From Bdellovibrionales bacterium (GTDB lineage Bacteria > Bdellovibrionota > Bdellovibrionia > Bdellovibrionales > Bdellovibrionaceae), in NCBI GenBank assembly GCA_027320785.1, contig DAHVKR010000134.1, forward strand, positions 1 to 5,062: a stretch of DNA of 5,062 bases, read 5' to 3'. Under the pieces are notes generated by a model. That model saw only the letters and a list, made by a program, of their open reading frames with translations, was not told where the DNA came from and did not search any database. Position 1 is the first letter of the stretch, and the number at the start of each line of letters is the position of its first letter. Positions 1-4,443 of this stretch are shown here, in pieces. The translations under genes and the position numbers were made by a program.

Positions 1-605
1 ATCAAATCCTCCAGAAGCCTTTCACCCACTTCTACCTGTCCGCTGCGTGTGTTTAGCCGACTGGCCAATTTGAGAGTCCACTCGGGCCCTCCATTTTCAC
101 CCACTCGTTTAAAGAGCTCAGCCGCCTTGGGATAATTATTCTCTTCATACAAAACATGGTAAGCCGCCCGGTAAAGCAACTTCCAATCATTGGGATAAAT
201 TTTAATTCCCTTATCGAAAATTTTTGAAGCCCCCGCATAATCTGAGACTAAAACTGTCAGGGCCAACCCGCCAGCCGAATAAGCGATATAATAATGAGAA
301 TCCAAATTAGTTAAGCTGTCCAGCATCTGATAGAGCCAAGAGTTTCCCTTACACAGATTTTTTCCCAAGGTCTGATCACAATAATCAAAATCCTGAATGG
401 ATCGAATCCAAAGTAGATCCGCGAACTGGGAACGCATCCCAAAGCTATAATGTTCCAAATGTGGAGGGGGTGCGATGAGATCTTTAACTTCATTCAGATG
501 AGCCATCTGCACAGAGATCACTCCGACAAAACCCAATAAAAAAAGAAGAAGACTGACAAGAACTGTTTTCATAAAAAAAGAAAGAGGTCTTTCAACCTCT
601 TTCAT
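1..605 (-). CDS. Membrane-anchored TPR-repeat protein, C-terminus cut by window edge
   Basis: An uninterrupted minus-strand frame runs from 605 off the left edge and gives 201 visible residues. Two starts are possible. ATG 605-603 has a weak GGA about 6 bases upstream and adds MKEVERPLSFF. ATG 572-570 gives a typical short N-terminus (MKTVLVSLLLFLLGFV) but follows a T tract with no ribosome binding site. Either way one hydrophobic N-terminal segment (signal anchor or uncleaved signal) leads into a periplasmic-looking region with an ADLLWIRSIQDFDYC stretch. Helical repeats follow; the best TPR match begins NDWKLLYRAAYHVLYEE and continues with NYPKAAELFKRV, showing the spaced W/L/Y/A/Y/A/F pattern. 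TPR units mediate protein-protein contacts. The gene starts 33 bases after the pilA stop on the same strand, so a pilus-related or envelope role is plausible but inferred. An intrinsic terminator sits across its start, so its expression may depend on read-through. Confidence 0.75.
   Translation of the reverse strand, partial: MKEVERPLSFFMKTVLVSLLLFLLGFVGVISVQMAHLNEVKDLIAPPPHLEHYSFGMRSQFADLLWIRSIQDFDYCDQTLGKNLCKGNSWLYQMLDSLTNLDSHYYIAYSAGGLALTVLVSDYAGASKIFDKGIKIYPNDWKLLYRAAYHVLYEENNYPKAAELFKRVGENGGPEWTLKLASRLNTRSGQVEVGERLLEDL
573..603 (-). terminator. Intrinsic terminator after pilA
   Basis: Read on the minus strand, a perfect 9-bp stem GAAAGAGGT / ACCTCTTTC encloses a 6-base loop (TGAAAG) and is followed directly by seven T residues. 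This is the classic form of a rho-independent terminator, 36 bases past the pilA stop. The T tract abuts ATG 572, and the whole stem lies inside the reading frame if the TPR gene starts at 605. It probably limits read-through from an abundant pilin message into the TPR gene. Confidence 0.75.
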
Positions 606-638
606 TATCAATCCAATTAAGATTGAAGACAACTAGAC

Positions 639-1187
639 TTAGTGGATACCGTTAGCTTCCCAATTAACTGTTTTATCCTGATCGATCGACCATTGGTCAA
701 GATTCGCCTGCAAATCAGAGTTCGGATTTCCCTCTGCCATCGCTTTAAATGTTGTTGTTGTCGGGTTAACTGAACCCGCAATAGCAGTTGGCGTGTAGTG
801 AATAATATCAAAGTTACAAGCCGCTACTACACCACCATACATACAAGGTGTACCAATGTTCAATGCAAACATAGTTGTATCTGCACCAGGTACTGTAGCT
901 GGAGCCGCCACACCCAAAGCCGAAAATCCCGCATTATAGCGAAGATTTCGTGCATCCGGAGCATAACCCACCGTTTTAAGAGAGCCATAATACTGACTGA
1001 ACTCTGCAAAGAAAGATTTCTCAGCAGTAAAGATACCCGACAAATGAGCTTTCGCTTCAGCTTGTCGAGATCGCGCTTGGAATTTTGCAAACTGAGGAAT
1101 GGCAACCGCGGCTAAGATACCGATAATGGCCACAACCACCATCAATTCCACCAGCGAGAAACCCTGGTTATTGTTTTTTACGTTCAT
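639..1187 (-). CDS. pilA: Type IVa pilin (PilA-like major prepilin)
   Basis: This is a complete 182-residue type IV prepilin. The leader MNVKNNNQG is 9 residues and would be cut by PilD after G9. The mature protein begins FSLVELMVVVAIIGILAA, with Phe at +1 and the conserved Glu at +5 (E14) needed for pilin assembly, then AIPQF of the long alpha-1 helix. The rest is a globular head domain with only two cysteines, C115 and C124, which could form a short disulfide loop; the C-terminal part has QWSIDQDKTVNWEANGI, similar in style to deltaproteobacterial and Bdellovibrio PilA ends. The length is that of a major pilin rather than a minor pseudopilin, although a pseudopilin is not strictly excluded. 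The product would assemble in the inner membrane into a retractable surface fibre used for attachment, twitching and, in Bdellovibrio, prey invasion. It has a near-perfect ribosome binding site and its own terminator, which fit high expression as a single-gene transcript. Confidence 0.95.
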   Translation of the reverse strand: MNVKNNNQGFSLVELMVVVAIIGILAAVAIPQFAKFQARSRQAEAKAHLSGIFTAEKSFFAEFSQYYGSLKTVGYAPDARNLRYNAGFSALGVAAPATVPGADTTMFALNIGTPCMYGGVVAACNFDIIHYTPTAIAGSVNPTTTTFKAMAEGNPNSDLQANLDQWSIDQDKTVNWEANGIH

Positions 1188-1191
1188 GAAG

Positions 1192-1198
1192 ACCTCCT
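1192..1198 (-). promoter_or_regulatory. Strong ribosome binding site of pilA
   Basis: On the minus strand AGGAGGT lies 4 bases (CTTC) before ATG 1187. It is an almost complete complement of the 16S rRNA 3' end. It fixes the pilin start and agrees with the 9-residue leader expected of a type IV prepilin. Confidence 0.85.
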
Positions 1199-1224
1199 AA
1201 AGGCTTTAATGGTTTCGTTTATAA

Positions 1225-1248
1225 ATGTTAACATAGTTGAATAGTTAA
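1225..1248. repeat. Palindrome and tandem 8-mers upstream of pilA
   Basis: A perfect 10-bp palindrome ATGTTAACAT (1225-1234) overlaps two tandem near-identical octamers, ATAGTTGA (1233-1240) and ATAGTTAA (1241-1248). They lie 38-61 bases upstream of the pilA start codon, so they would fall in the 5' leader or core promoter of pilA. They could be a regulator site, but AT-rich DNA produces such matches by chance. Confidence 0.35.
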
Positions 1249-1250
1249 TA

Positions 1251-1314
1251 GCTCTTTATCAATACACCACATACCGTTCTACTTGTCGTACATTCAGACA
1301 CTTGTCTAAAGAGC
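1251..1314. repeat. Repeat cluster in the pilA/clpS divergent region
   Basis: An 8-bp inverted repeat GCTCTTTA (1251-1258) / TAAAGAGC (1307-1314) brackets a direct repeat ACTTGTC (1281-1287 and 1300-1306). The direct repeats are 19 bp apart start to start, close to two helical turns, the spacing expected for a dimeric or tandem regulator on one DNA face. The second copy also belongs to a perfect 5-bp inverted repeat AGACA-CT-TGTCT (1296-1307). The site lies midway between the two divergent genes. No known operator is recognised. Confidence 0.4.
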
Positions 1315-1345
1315 AAACAAAAATAATTGTGAGGTAGATTTAATG

Positions 1346-1373
1346 TTTACGCAAGTCACTGTCTCAAGATAAG
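1346..1373 (+). promoter_or_regulatory. Weak candidate sigma-70 promoter for the clpS leader
   Basis: TTTACG (1346-1351) and GATAAG (1368-1373) are separated by 16 bases. Each matches four of six consensus positions for -35 and -10. The location, ending 18 bases before the leader ATG, would leave a very short 5' leader. This is a position-based guess, not a strong match. Confidence 0.22.
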
Positions 1374-1378
1374 ACTTT

Positions 1379-1458
1379 AGAGGAGGGCCGATGGAAACCA
1401 GACCTTTGTCCATTGCTCCTCTGATCAATATGCCAGATTATGCGAGGAGGGACCAAAC
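1379..1458 (+). promoter_or_regulatory. Candidate translational attenuator before clpS
   Basis: The segment AGAGGAG (1379-1385), which contains the leader-ORF ribosome binding site, is a perfect 7-base complement of CTCCTCT (1416-1422). ATGG at the leader start (1391-1394) can pair with CCAT (1410-1413) in the same fold. The same CTCCTC (1416-1421) can instead pair with GAGGAG of the clpS site (1444-1449). The two folds exclude each other. A ribosome on the leader would cover the CTCCTCT segment and free the clpS site. The base pairing is seen directly; the regulatory role is inferred. Confidence 0.4.
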
Positions 1459-1462
1459 ATGA
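1391..1462 (+). CDS. 23-residue leader peptide ORF overlapping clpS
   Basis: A short ORF begins at ATG 1391, preceded by GAGGAGGG (1380-1387; AGGAGG core 4 bases from the ATG). It encodes 23 residues starting METRPLSIAP and ending YARRDQT. Its TGA (1460-1462) overlaps the clpS ATG (1459-1461) as ATGA, the usual arrangement for translational coupling. The tandem AGG AGG arginine codons (R19-R20) are also the clpS ribosome binding site. The peptide has no signal sequence or membrane segment and is unlike any family I recognise. It may be a regulatory leader whose translation controls clpS, a small protein, or chance. The strong ribosome binding site and exact overlap favour real translation. 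Confidence 0.45.
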   Translation: METRPLSIAPLINMPDYARRDQT

Positions 1463-1806
1463 GTACAGATAAAAAAAATCCTCCAACTAAACCATCTCAA
1501 GCTGATACAGATACTTCATCTGATGTGGGCGTTGATGTACTTCCTCAAGTGGAAACTCCCAGAATGTATGCCGTCATTCTTCTGAATGATGATTACACCC
1601 CCATGGATTTTGTGATTCATGTTCTTCGTCGCTTTTTTGCTAAAACAGAGGAAGAGGCCACAAAAATTATGATGGATGTTCACGAAAAAGGCTCCGGCGT
1701 AGCAGGAGTCTTTACTCTTGAGATTGCGGAAATGAAAGTGATGCAGACAAACCAGTTTGCTCAATCCAATCAGCATCCTTTGAAATGCACAATGAAAGAG
1801 GCCTAA
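1459..1806 (+). CDS. clpS: ClpS, N-degron adaptor of the ClpAP protease
   Basis: This is a complete 115-residue ClpS. The core from about residue 36 reads MYAVILLNDDYTPMDFVIHV and aligns along its length with E. coli ClpS through to the family C-terminal pattern HPLKCTMKEA. The substrate-pocket residues are present: N43, D44, D45 (E. coli N34/D35/D36), gatekeeper M49 (M40) and H75 (H66). K93 sits in the AEMKV segment that faces ClpA. The N-terminal 35 residues are polar and disordered-looking, as expected for the extension that inserts into ClpA. ClpS binds proteins with N-terminal Leu, Phe, Tyr or Trp and hands them to ClpA for unfolding and ClpP degradation in the cytoplasm. The start is fixed by GAGGAGGG (1444-1451) and by the absence of any earlier in-frame start. 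clpA, the usual neighbour, is not next to it here; a Tsx-like gene follows after 45 bases. Confidence 0.96.
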   Translation: MSTDKKNPPTKPSQADTDTSSDVGVDVLPQVETPRMYAVILLNDDYTPMDFVIHVLRRFFAKTEEEATKIMMDVHEKGSGVAGVFTLEIAEMKVMQTNQFAQSNQHPLKCTMKEA

Positions 1807-1822
1807 AGGTTTGTTAAGTTCC

Positions 1823-1842
1823 CTTCTCGGTCCCCCGAGAAG
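1823..1842 (+). promoter_or_regulatory. GC-rich hairpin between clpS and the Tsx-like gene
   Basis: CTTCTCGG (1823-1830) and CCGAGAAG (1835-1842) form a perfect 8-bp stem around the tetraloop TCCC. It is not followed by a T tract, so it is not a standard intrinsic terminator. It ends 9 bases before ATG 1852 and contains GAGAAG, the only purine-rich candidate ribosome binding site. It could hinder translation of the downstream gene, stabilise the clpS message, or act as a weak terminator. Confidence 0.5.
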
Positions 1843-1851
1843 TTACGTTGT

Positions 1852-2574
1852 ATGACTCAACTTAAAAAACACCTGCAGAAATCAGTAGCCATCCTCATCT
1901 TAACTTTTCCGTTACTGTCACTCGCGGATTGGCAAACAACCAATGTGCAGTTCCTCAGAGGAAATGGCTATAAGCTCGGCACTGAAGATAAAACGATTAT
2001 GACTTTTGAACACGCCGATGATTGGAAGTATGGTGAAGATTATTTTTTCTTTGACGTCGCTCAGCCAACGGAAAGTACTTCATCTATATACGGCGAGTTT
2101 TCTCCTAGTTGGAGTTTGACCAAAACCTTTGGGATAAAGCCGGATACAGATCTCATTTCAGATGTTCGCTTCACAGGCACACTTGAAATGGGAAATGGTG
2201 TCCACAATCGACTTTTGGGTGTGGGTTTTAATCTTCATATCCCCGCTTTTACCTATTTTAAATTGAACCTTTTAGCTCGAGACAATCCGGATCAAAGTGG
2301 AATCACAGATCAAGTGACTTTAGCATGGTTGGTTCCACTCACGTTGGTTGATCATCGCTTTGTTATAACGGGCTTTGCAGATCTTGCAGGAGCAGAAGGG
2401 CATCTTCGAGCCAACGAACTCATTGTTCCGCAATTTTTGTGGGACCTGAATCACTATGTCGAGAATACAAATCAACTTTATATAGGTGTTGAGTATCAAT
2501 ATTGGCACAACAAAGCCGGCGTGGCAGGTGTCAACGAATCAGTCACTCAAGCCATGCTCAAGTGGGTCTTTTAA
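1852..2574 (+). CDS. Tsx-like nucleoside-specific outer membrane channel
   Basis: This is a complete 240-residue exported beta-barrel protein. The signal peptide MTQLKKHLQKSVAILILTFPLLSLA is likely cut before DWQTTNVQ. Early in the mature part, FEHADDWKYGEDYFFFDV matches the style of the Tsx/OmpK nucleoside-channel family (E/H-x-x-x-W-x-Y-G-x-x-F-F-F-D). Alternating hydrophobic strands follow, and the protein ends in WVF with a terminal Phe, the signal for BAM-dependent outer membrane insertion. It is shorter than E. coli Tsx (about 290 residues), consistent with a compact relative. Family role: a passive channel for nucleosides and deoxynucleosides. For a predator it could help recover prey nucleic-acid products, which is inference. 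No good Shine-Dalgarno precedes the ATG; a hairpin occupies that region. A strong terminator follows. A DUF5020-type barrel of unknown substrate is the main alternative. Confidence 0.75.
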   Translation: MTQLKKHLQKSVAILILTFPLLSLADWQTTNVQFLRGNGYKLGTEDKTIMTFEHADDWKYGEDYFFFDVAQPTESTSSIYGEFSPSWSLTKTFGIKPDTDLISDVRFTGTLEMGNGVHNRLLGVGFNLHIPAFTYFKLNLLARDNPDQSGITDQVTLAWLVPLTLVDHRFVITGFADLAGAEGHLRANELIVPQFLWDLNHYVENTNQLYIGVEYQYWHNKAGVAGVNESVTQAMLKWVF

Positions 2575-2592
2575 CCTTCAAAATTAAATAGC

Positions 2593-2636
2593 AAGGTCCT
2601 TATTTAGAGCACTCACTCTAAAGCCTTACCTTTTTT
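2593..2636 (+). terminator. Intrinsic terminator after the Tsx-like gene
   Basis: A perfect 7-bp stem TTTAGAG (2603-2609) / CTCTAAA (2616-2622) with a 6-base loop is extended by outer arms AAGGT (2593-2597) / ACCTT (2628-2632) across a symmetric internal loop. A run of six T residues (2631-2636) follows. It starts 19 bases after the stop codon and should end the clpS/Tsx transcript. Confidence 0.75.
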
Positions 2637-2667
2637 CATCTCTCTAGGTTTAGTGTCCTGGATCCTA

Positions 2668-2673
2668 TATATT
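2668..2673 (+). promoter_or_regulatory. Candidate -10 element for the exported-protein gene
   Basis: TATATT (2668-2673), inside CCTATATATTAGG, matches five of six bases of the sigma-70 -10 consensus, 32 bases before the start codon. No convincing -35 is found 16-18 bases upstream. It follows the preceding terminator directly, where a new promoter would be expected. Confidence 0.4.
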
Positions 2674-2705
2674 AGGCCCATACTTAACCCAACGGAGGAT
2701 ACCGT

Positions 2706-3128
2706 ATGAAATCAAAACTTAGCCAACTTAAAGCTATCGTACCTTTTTTAACATTGACCGCAGCTGCCCCAGCAGCGTTGGCTAATGTAGACTGCTATGG
2801 ATCTCAAACTAAGATCTCTTTTTGGCAGCACCGCCCCGGAAGCCCACAAAACTTTATGACCATTGATCACCTCGTTATGAATGGTATGGAGTTCTGGGGA
2901 GGAACTTACAGTATTGCTGGAATTGGACCTGTTAGCGAAGATCGTTTCGACGTAGACGTCACCACAACTTACACAGGTTCGAGTGAGCACATTAAAAGAG
3001 CTCATATGACAGGTGCAAGATTACAGGATGGTACGTGGAGAGTGGAATTTACTCCTGTCAATCCTGCTACAGGCAAACTGGATTTAAAATCTAAACAGCT
3101 TTTAGCCTGTACTCAGAGTGGCATCTAA
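2706..3128 (+). CDS. Small exported protein of unknown function, two cysteines
   Basis: I do not recognise a family. The 140-residue product has a clear Sec signal peptide, positively charged at first and then hydrophobic (AIVPFLTLTAAA), with a likely cut after ALA (A26). The mature part of about 114 residues is rich in beta-type segments and aromatic residues (W40, W64, W111). It has exactly two cysteines, C30 near the mature N-terminus and C135 near the end, which could tie the termini together with a disulfide in the periplasm. The signal ends AAALA-type without a lipobox, so it is not a lipoprotein. The start is supported by GGAGGA (2694-2699), 6 bases before the ATG. The gene follows a terminator and probably has its own promoter. 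fic begins 11 bases after its stop. Secretion beyond the outer membrane cannot be judged. Confidence 0.85.
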   Translation: MKSKLSQLKAIVPFLTLTAAAPAALANVDCYGSQTKISFWQHRPGSPQNFMTIDHLVMNGMEFWGGTYSIAGIGPVSEDRFDVDVTTTYTGSSEHIKRAHMTGARLQDGTWRVEFTPVNPATGKLDLKSKQLLACTQSGI

Positions 3129-3139
3129 TTTAAAAAAAT

Positions 3140-3799
3140 ATGCATCCCGATTTAAAAATCATTCAGAATTCCCTTGAAGAACTTGAAAGCCTTCAAGGGA
3201 ATTCATTTTTAAAAGAAGCCTACGATGAACTGGTTGAGTTTAATGCCCAACAACGCTGGCCTTTGGATCTTGCAAACTATCGCAACACCAGCGTGACACT
3301 TCGCCAAGCCACTGATGCAGATCCTGCATGGTTATACCTACAAGAAGCCTCTCGAGATTTTAACATATATTTTCAAAAACAGGACCTGAGCGTCTATTTT
3401 CGTCTCAATCAGAAAATTTTGGGACTTCAGGCACCCCAAATTAGAAAAATTATTCTCTCGGAGCACTATCCTTTTCCCAAACCAGAGGCTTTGCAGGAAG
3501 GTTTCGAGATGATTCAGGACTTTATTTTTAGAAAGAACTATCATCCTTTTTTCGCACGATTGTCATTCGTTCAAAATCTAAATTCACTTCATCCTTTTAG
3601 TGATGGCAATGGTCGAACCAGTCGTTTTCTTCTGGAGCACTGGCTGATTCAAATGTCATTACCACCTTTACACTGCCGAGCTGAGATCGATTTCTTAACG
3701 GCAAATCCTACCAATCAAATTCACTTCACTCTTGAAAGTTTTGTGATCTCGACCCTTCTAAGCATGAAAAGAAGTATCGAAGAAAAAGAAAGCGTATAA
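3140..3799 (+). CDS. Fic-domain protein, putative AMP transferase
   Basis: This 219-residue cytoplasmic protein carries the full Fic active-site motif HPFSDGNGRTSR at residues 151-162: catalytic H151, metal-binding D155, the GNGR phosphate-binding loop and R162. The motif is flanked by typical family helices (FARLSFVQNLNSLHPF before, FLLEHWLIQMSLPP after). Fic enzymes usually transfer AMP from ATP to a Ser, Thr or Tyr hydroxyl of a target protein, as toxins, effectors or housekeeping regulators. The auto-inhibitory motif [S/T]xxxE[G/N] is not found: the only E-G pair, E120-G121, has Glu rather than Ser/Thr four residues earlier. No small antitoxin gene adjoins it. ATG 3140 has no Shine-Dalgarno, only an A-rich stretch, and no later in-frame ATG occurs before residue 124, so this start is the best available. 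A terminator-like inverted repeat lies within codons 9-24. The target is unknown. Confidence 0.92.
   Translation: MHPDLKIIQNSLEELESLQGNSFLKEAYDELVEFNAQQRWPLDLANYRNTSVTLRQATDADPAWLYLQEASRDFNIYFQKQDLSVYFRLNQKILGLQAPQIRKIILSEHYPFPKPEALQEGFEMIQDFIFRKNYHPFFARLSFVQNLNSLHPFSDGNGRTSRFLLEHWLIQMSLPPLHCRAEIDFLTANPTNQIHFTLESFVISTLLSMKRSIEEKESV
3166..3210 (+). terminator. Terminator-like inverted repeat inside the Fic gene
   Basis: GAATTCCCTTGAAG (3166-3179) and its exact reverse complement CTTCAAGGGAATTC (3191-3204) flank an 11-base loop. ATTTTT follows at once (T5 at 3206-3210). A perfect 14-bp stem with a T tract has the form of a rho-independent terminator, yet it lies inside codons 9-24 of the Fic gene and 37 bases past the stop of the preceding exported-protein gene. 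It may end most transcripts of that gene and keep Fic expression low, or act as an attenuator. Confidence 0.6.
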
Positions 3800-3802
3800 A
3801 GT

Positions 3803-4360
3803 CTACTTGACTTTCGAGTAGCGACAATTCACATCGCCCGAGTCATCACCACTGGAATGCAATGTTGTAACCAGCTGGCCTCCATCCATCGTGATCTGAC
3901 CCGAGGCCGTGAATGTTAAAGGTTTGGAAATAAGGGGCGAATTCATCAGAGTGTTACCCACGATACGAATTGTTTTTCGATCCGGACTCCACTGTGCCGC
4001 CATATTCTGCGACTGTGAGTTAAAGATACCCGCATTTGATCCTGAATTTATACCGACACCTGTTAGATCATACTCTTGAGCTTCACTGGGAGTTGTTCCC
4101 AATGAAATACTCGTACAAGCATTTTGTTCAATAAAAAACGTATCCTCTTCCGTTTTCCCATTTTCCGTACATGTCCCCTTCCATTCCCCCTGAAACTGCT
4201 CACACTGATTATCTCCGCCTTTTTGAATTTTAACCAGATGAGTTTGAGTGCTCTCCATTTTCTTATGAGCCATTTTTTGAAATGTACTCATTAAATTCAA
4301 AGCATGCGCTTGTGTTGAAAAAGTAACAGCTATGACAAGGGCCGGGATCACTTTTAACAT
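3803..4360 (-). CDS. Exported four-cysteine protein of unknown function
   Basis: No family is recognised. The 185-residue product begins with a Sec signal peptide (MLKVIPALVIAVTFSTQAHA, likely cut after A20). A short amphipathic, lysine-rich segment follows, then a beta-rich domain from about residue 50 opening with CEQFQGEWKGTCTENG. The four cysteines C53, C64, C82 and C179 could form two disulfides, suiting a periplasmic or secreted fold. The FxGxWxGxC pattern with later beta segments resembles small lipocalin-like or avidin-like barrels in general style, but that is only an impression. The start has AAGGAG 6 bases upstream (4372-4367). The gene is convergent with the Fic gene, with 3 bases between stop codons and no terminator visible. 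A plausible promoter lies just upstream, so it is probably transcribed independently of the flavin-reductase gene behind it. Confidence 0.85.
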   Translation of the reverse strand: MLKVIPALVIAVTFSTQAHALNLMSTFQKMAHKKMESTQTHLVKIQKGGDNQCEQFQGEWKGTCTENGKTEEDTFFIEQNACTSISLGTTPSEAQEYDLTGVGINSGSNAGIFNSQSQNMAAQWSPDRKTIRIVGNTLMNSPLISKPLTFTASGQITMDGGQLVTTLHSSGDDSGDVNCRYSKVK

Positions 4361-4387
4361 AGAAAACTCCTTTTATGAGGGTGACTC

Positions 4388-4415
4388 AGTCTATCCCTGC
4401 TGAGAGGTCTGTCAC
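4388..4415 (-). promoter_or_regulatory. Candidate sigma-70 promoter of the four-cysteine protein gene
   Basis: On the minus strand GTGACA (4415-4410, five of six -35 matches) and TAGACT (4393-4388, four of six -10 matches) are spaced by 16 bases and lie 27 bases upstream of the start codon. Spacing and location are reasonable; the -10 is weak. Confidence 0.4.
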
Positions 4416-4443
4416 GCCTTGACTCCTTGAGTAGAGGGAAAGA

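Larger units (their letters stand above)
1188..1390. other. Divergent intergenic region between pilA and the clpS leader
   Basis: These 203 bp hold no credible gene apart from the ribosome binding sites at each end. They must carry the promoters for pilA (leftward) and the clpS leader/clpS (rightward). I see no convincing sigma-54 GG-N10-GC element. On the minus strand a weak sigma-70-like candidate is TTGATA (1262-1257 region), but it has no good -10 partner. The stretch is AT-rich and holds several short repeats, listed separately, that could bind regulators. Confidence 0.6.

Noticed and set aside
53..493. Two short minus-strand ORFs (53-238 and 311-493)
   Set aside because: Both are in a different frame from the continuous TPR-protein reading frame that spans 1-605 and shows a coherent signal anchor and TPR pattern.
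798..1115. A 105-codon plus-strand ORF lying opposite pilA
   Set aside because: It is antisense to an unmistakable pilin gene, has no ribosome binding site, and its translation is low-complexity and Cys/Arg/Ser-rich like a shadow frame.
1201..1390. A sigma-54 promoter for pilA, as in Myxococcus and Pseudomonas
   Set aside because: No GG-N10-GC element with a good TGGCAC/TTGC context was found on the minus strand.
1516..1776. Minus-strand ORF opposite clpS
   Set aside because: Antisense shadow of a conserved gene; Cys/His/Asn-rich translation and no start signals.
3166..3204. The 14-bp inverted repeat as a transposon end or attachment site
   Set aside because: It lies within an intact coding frame, has no flanking target duplication or transposase, and its T tract fits a terminator better.
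3170..3205. A Fic inhibitory-helix motif in the N-terminal SLEELESLQGN region
   Set aside because: The required [S/T]xxxE[G/N] spacing does not fit any Ser or Thr there; E16 is five residues after S11 and is followed by Ser.
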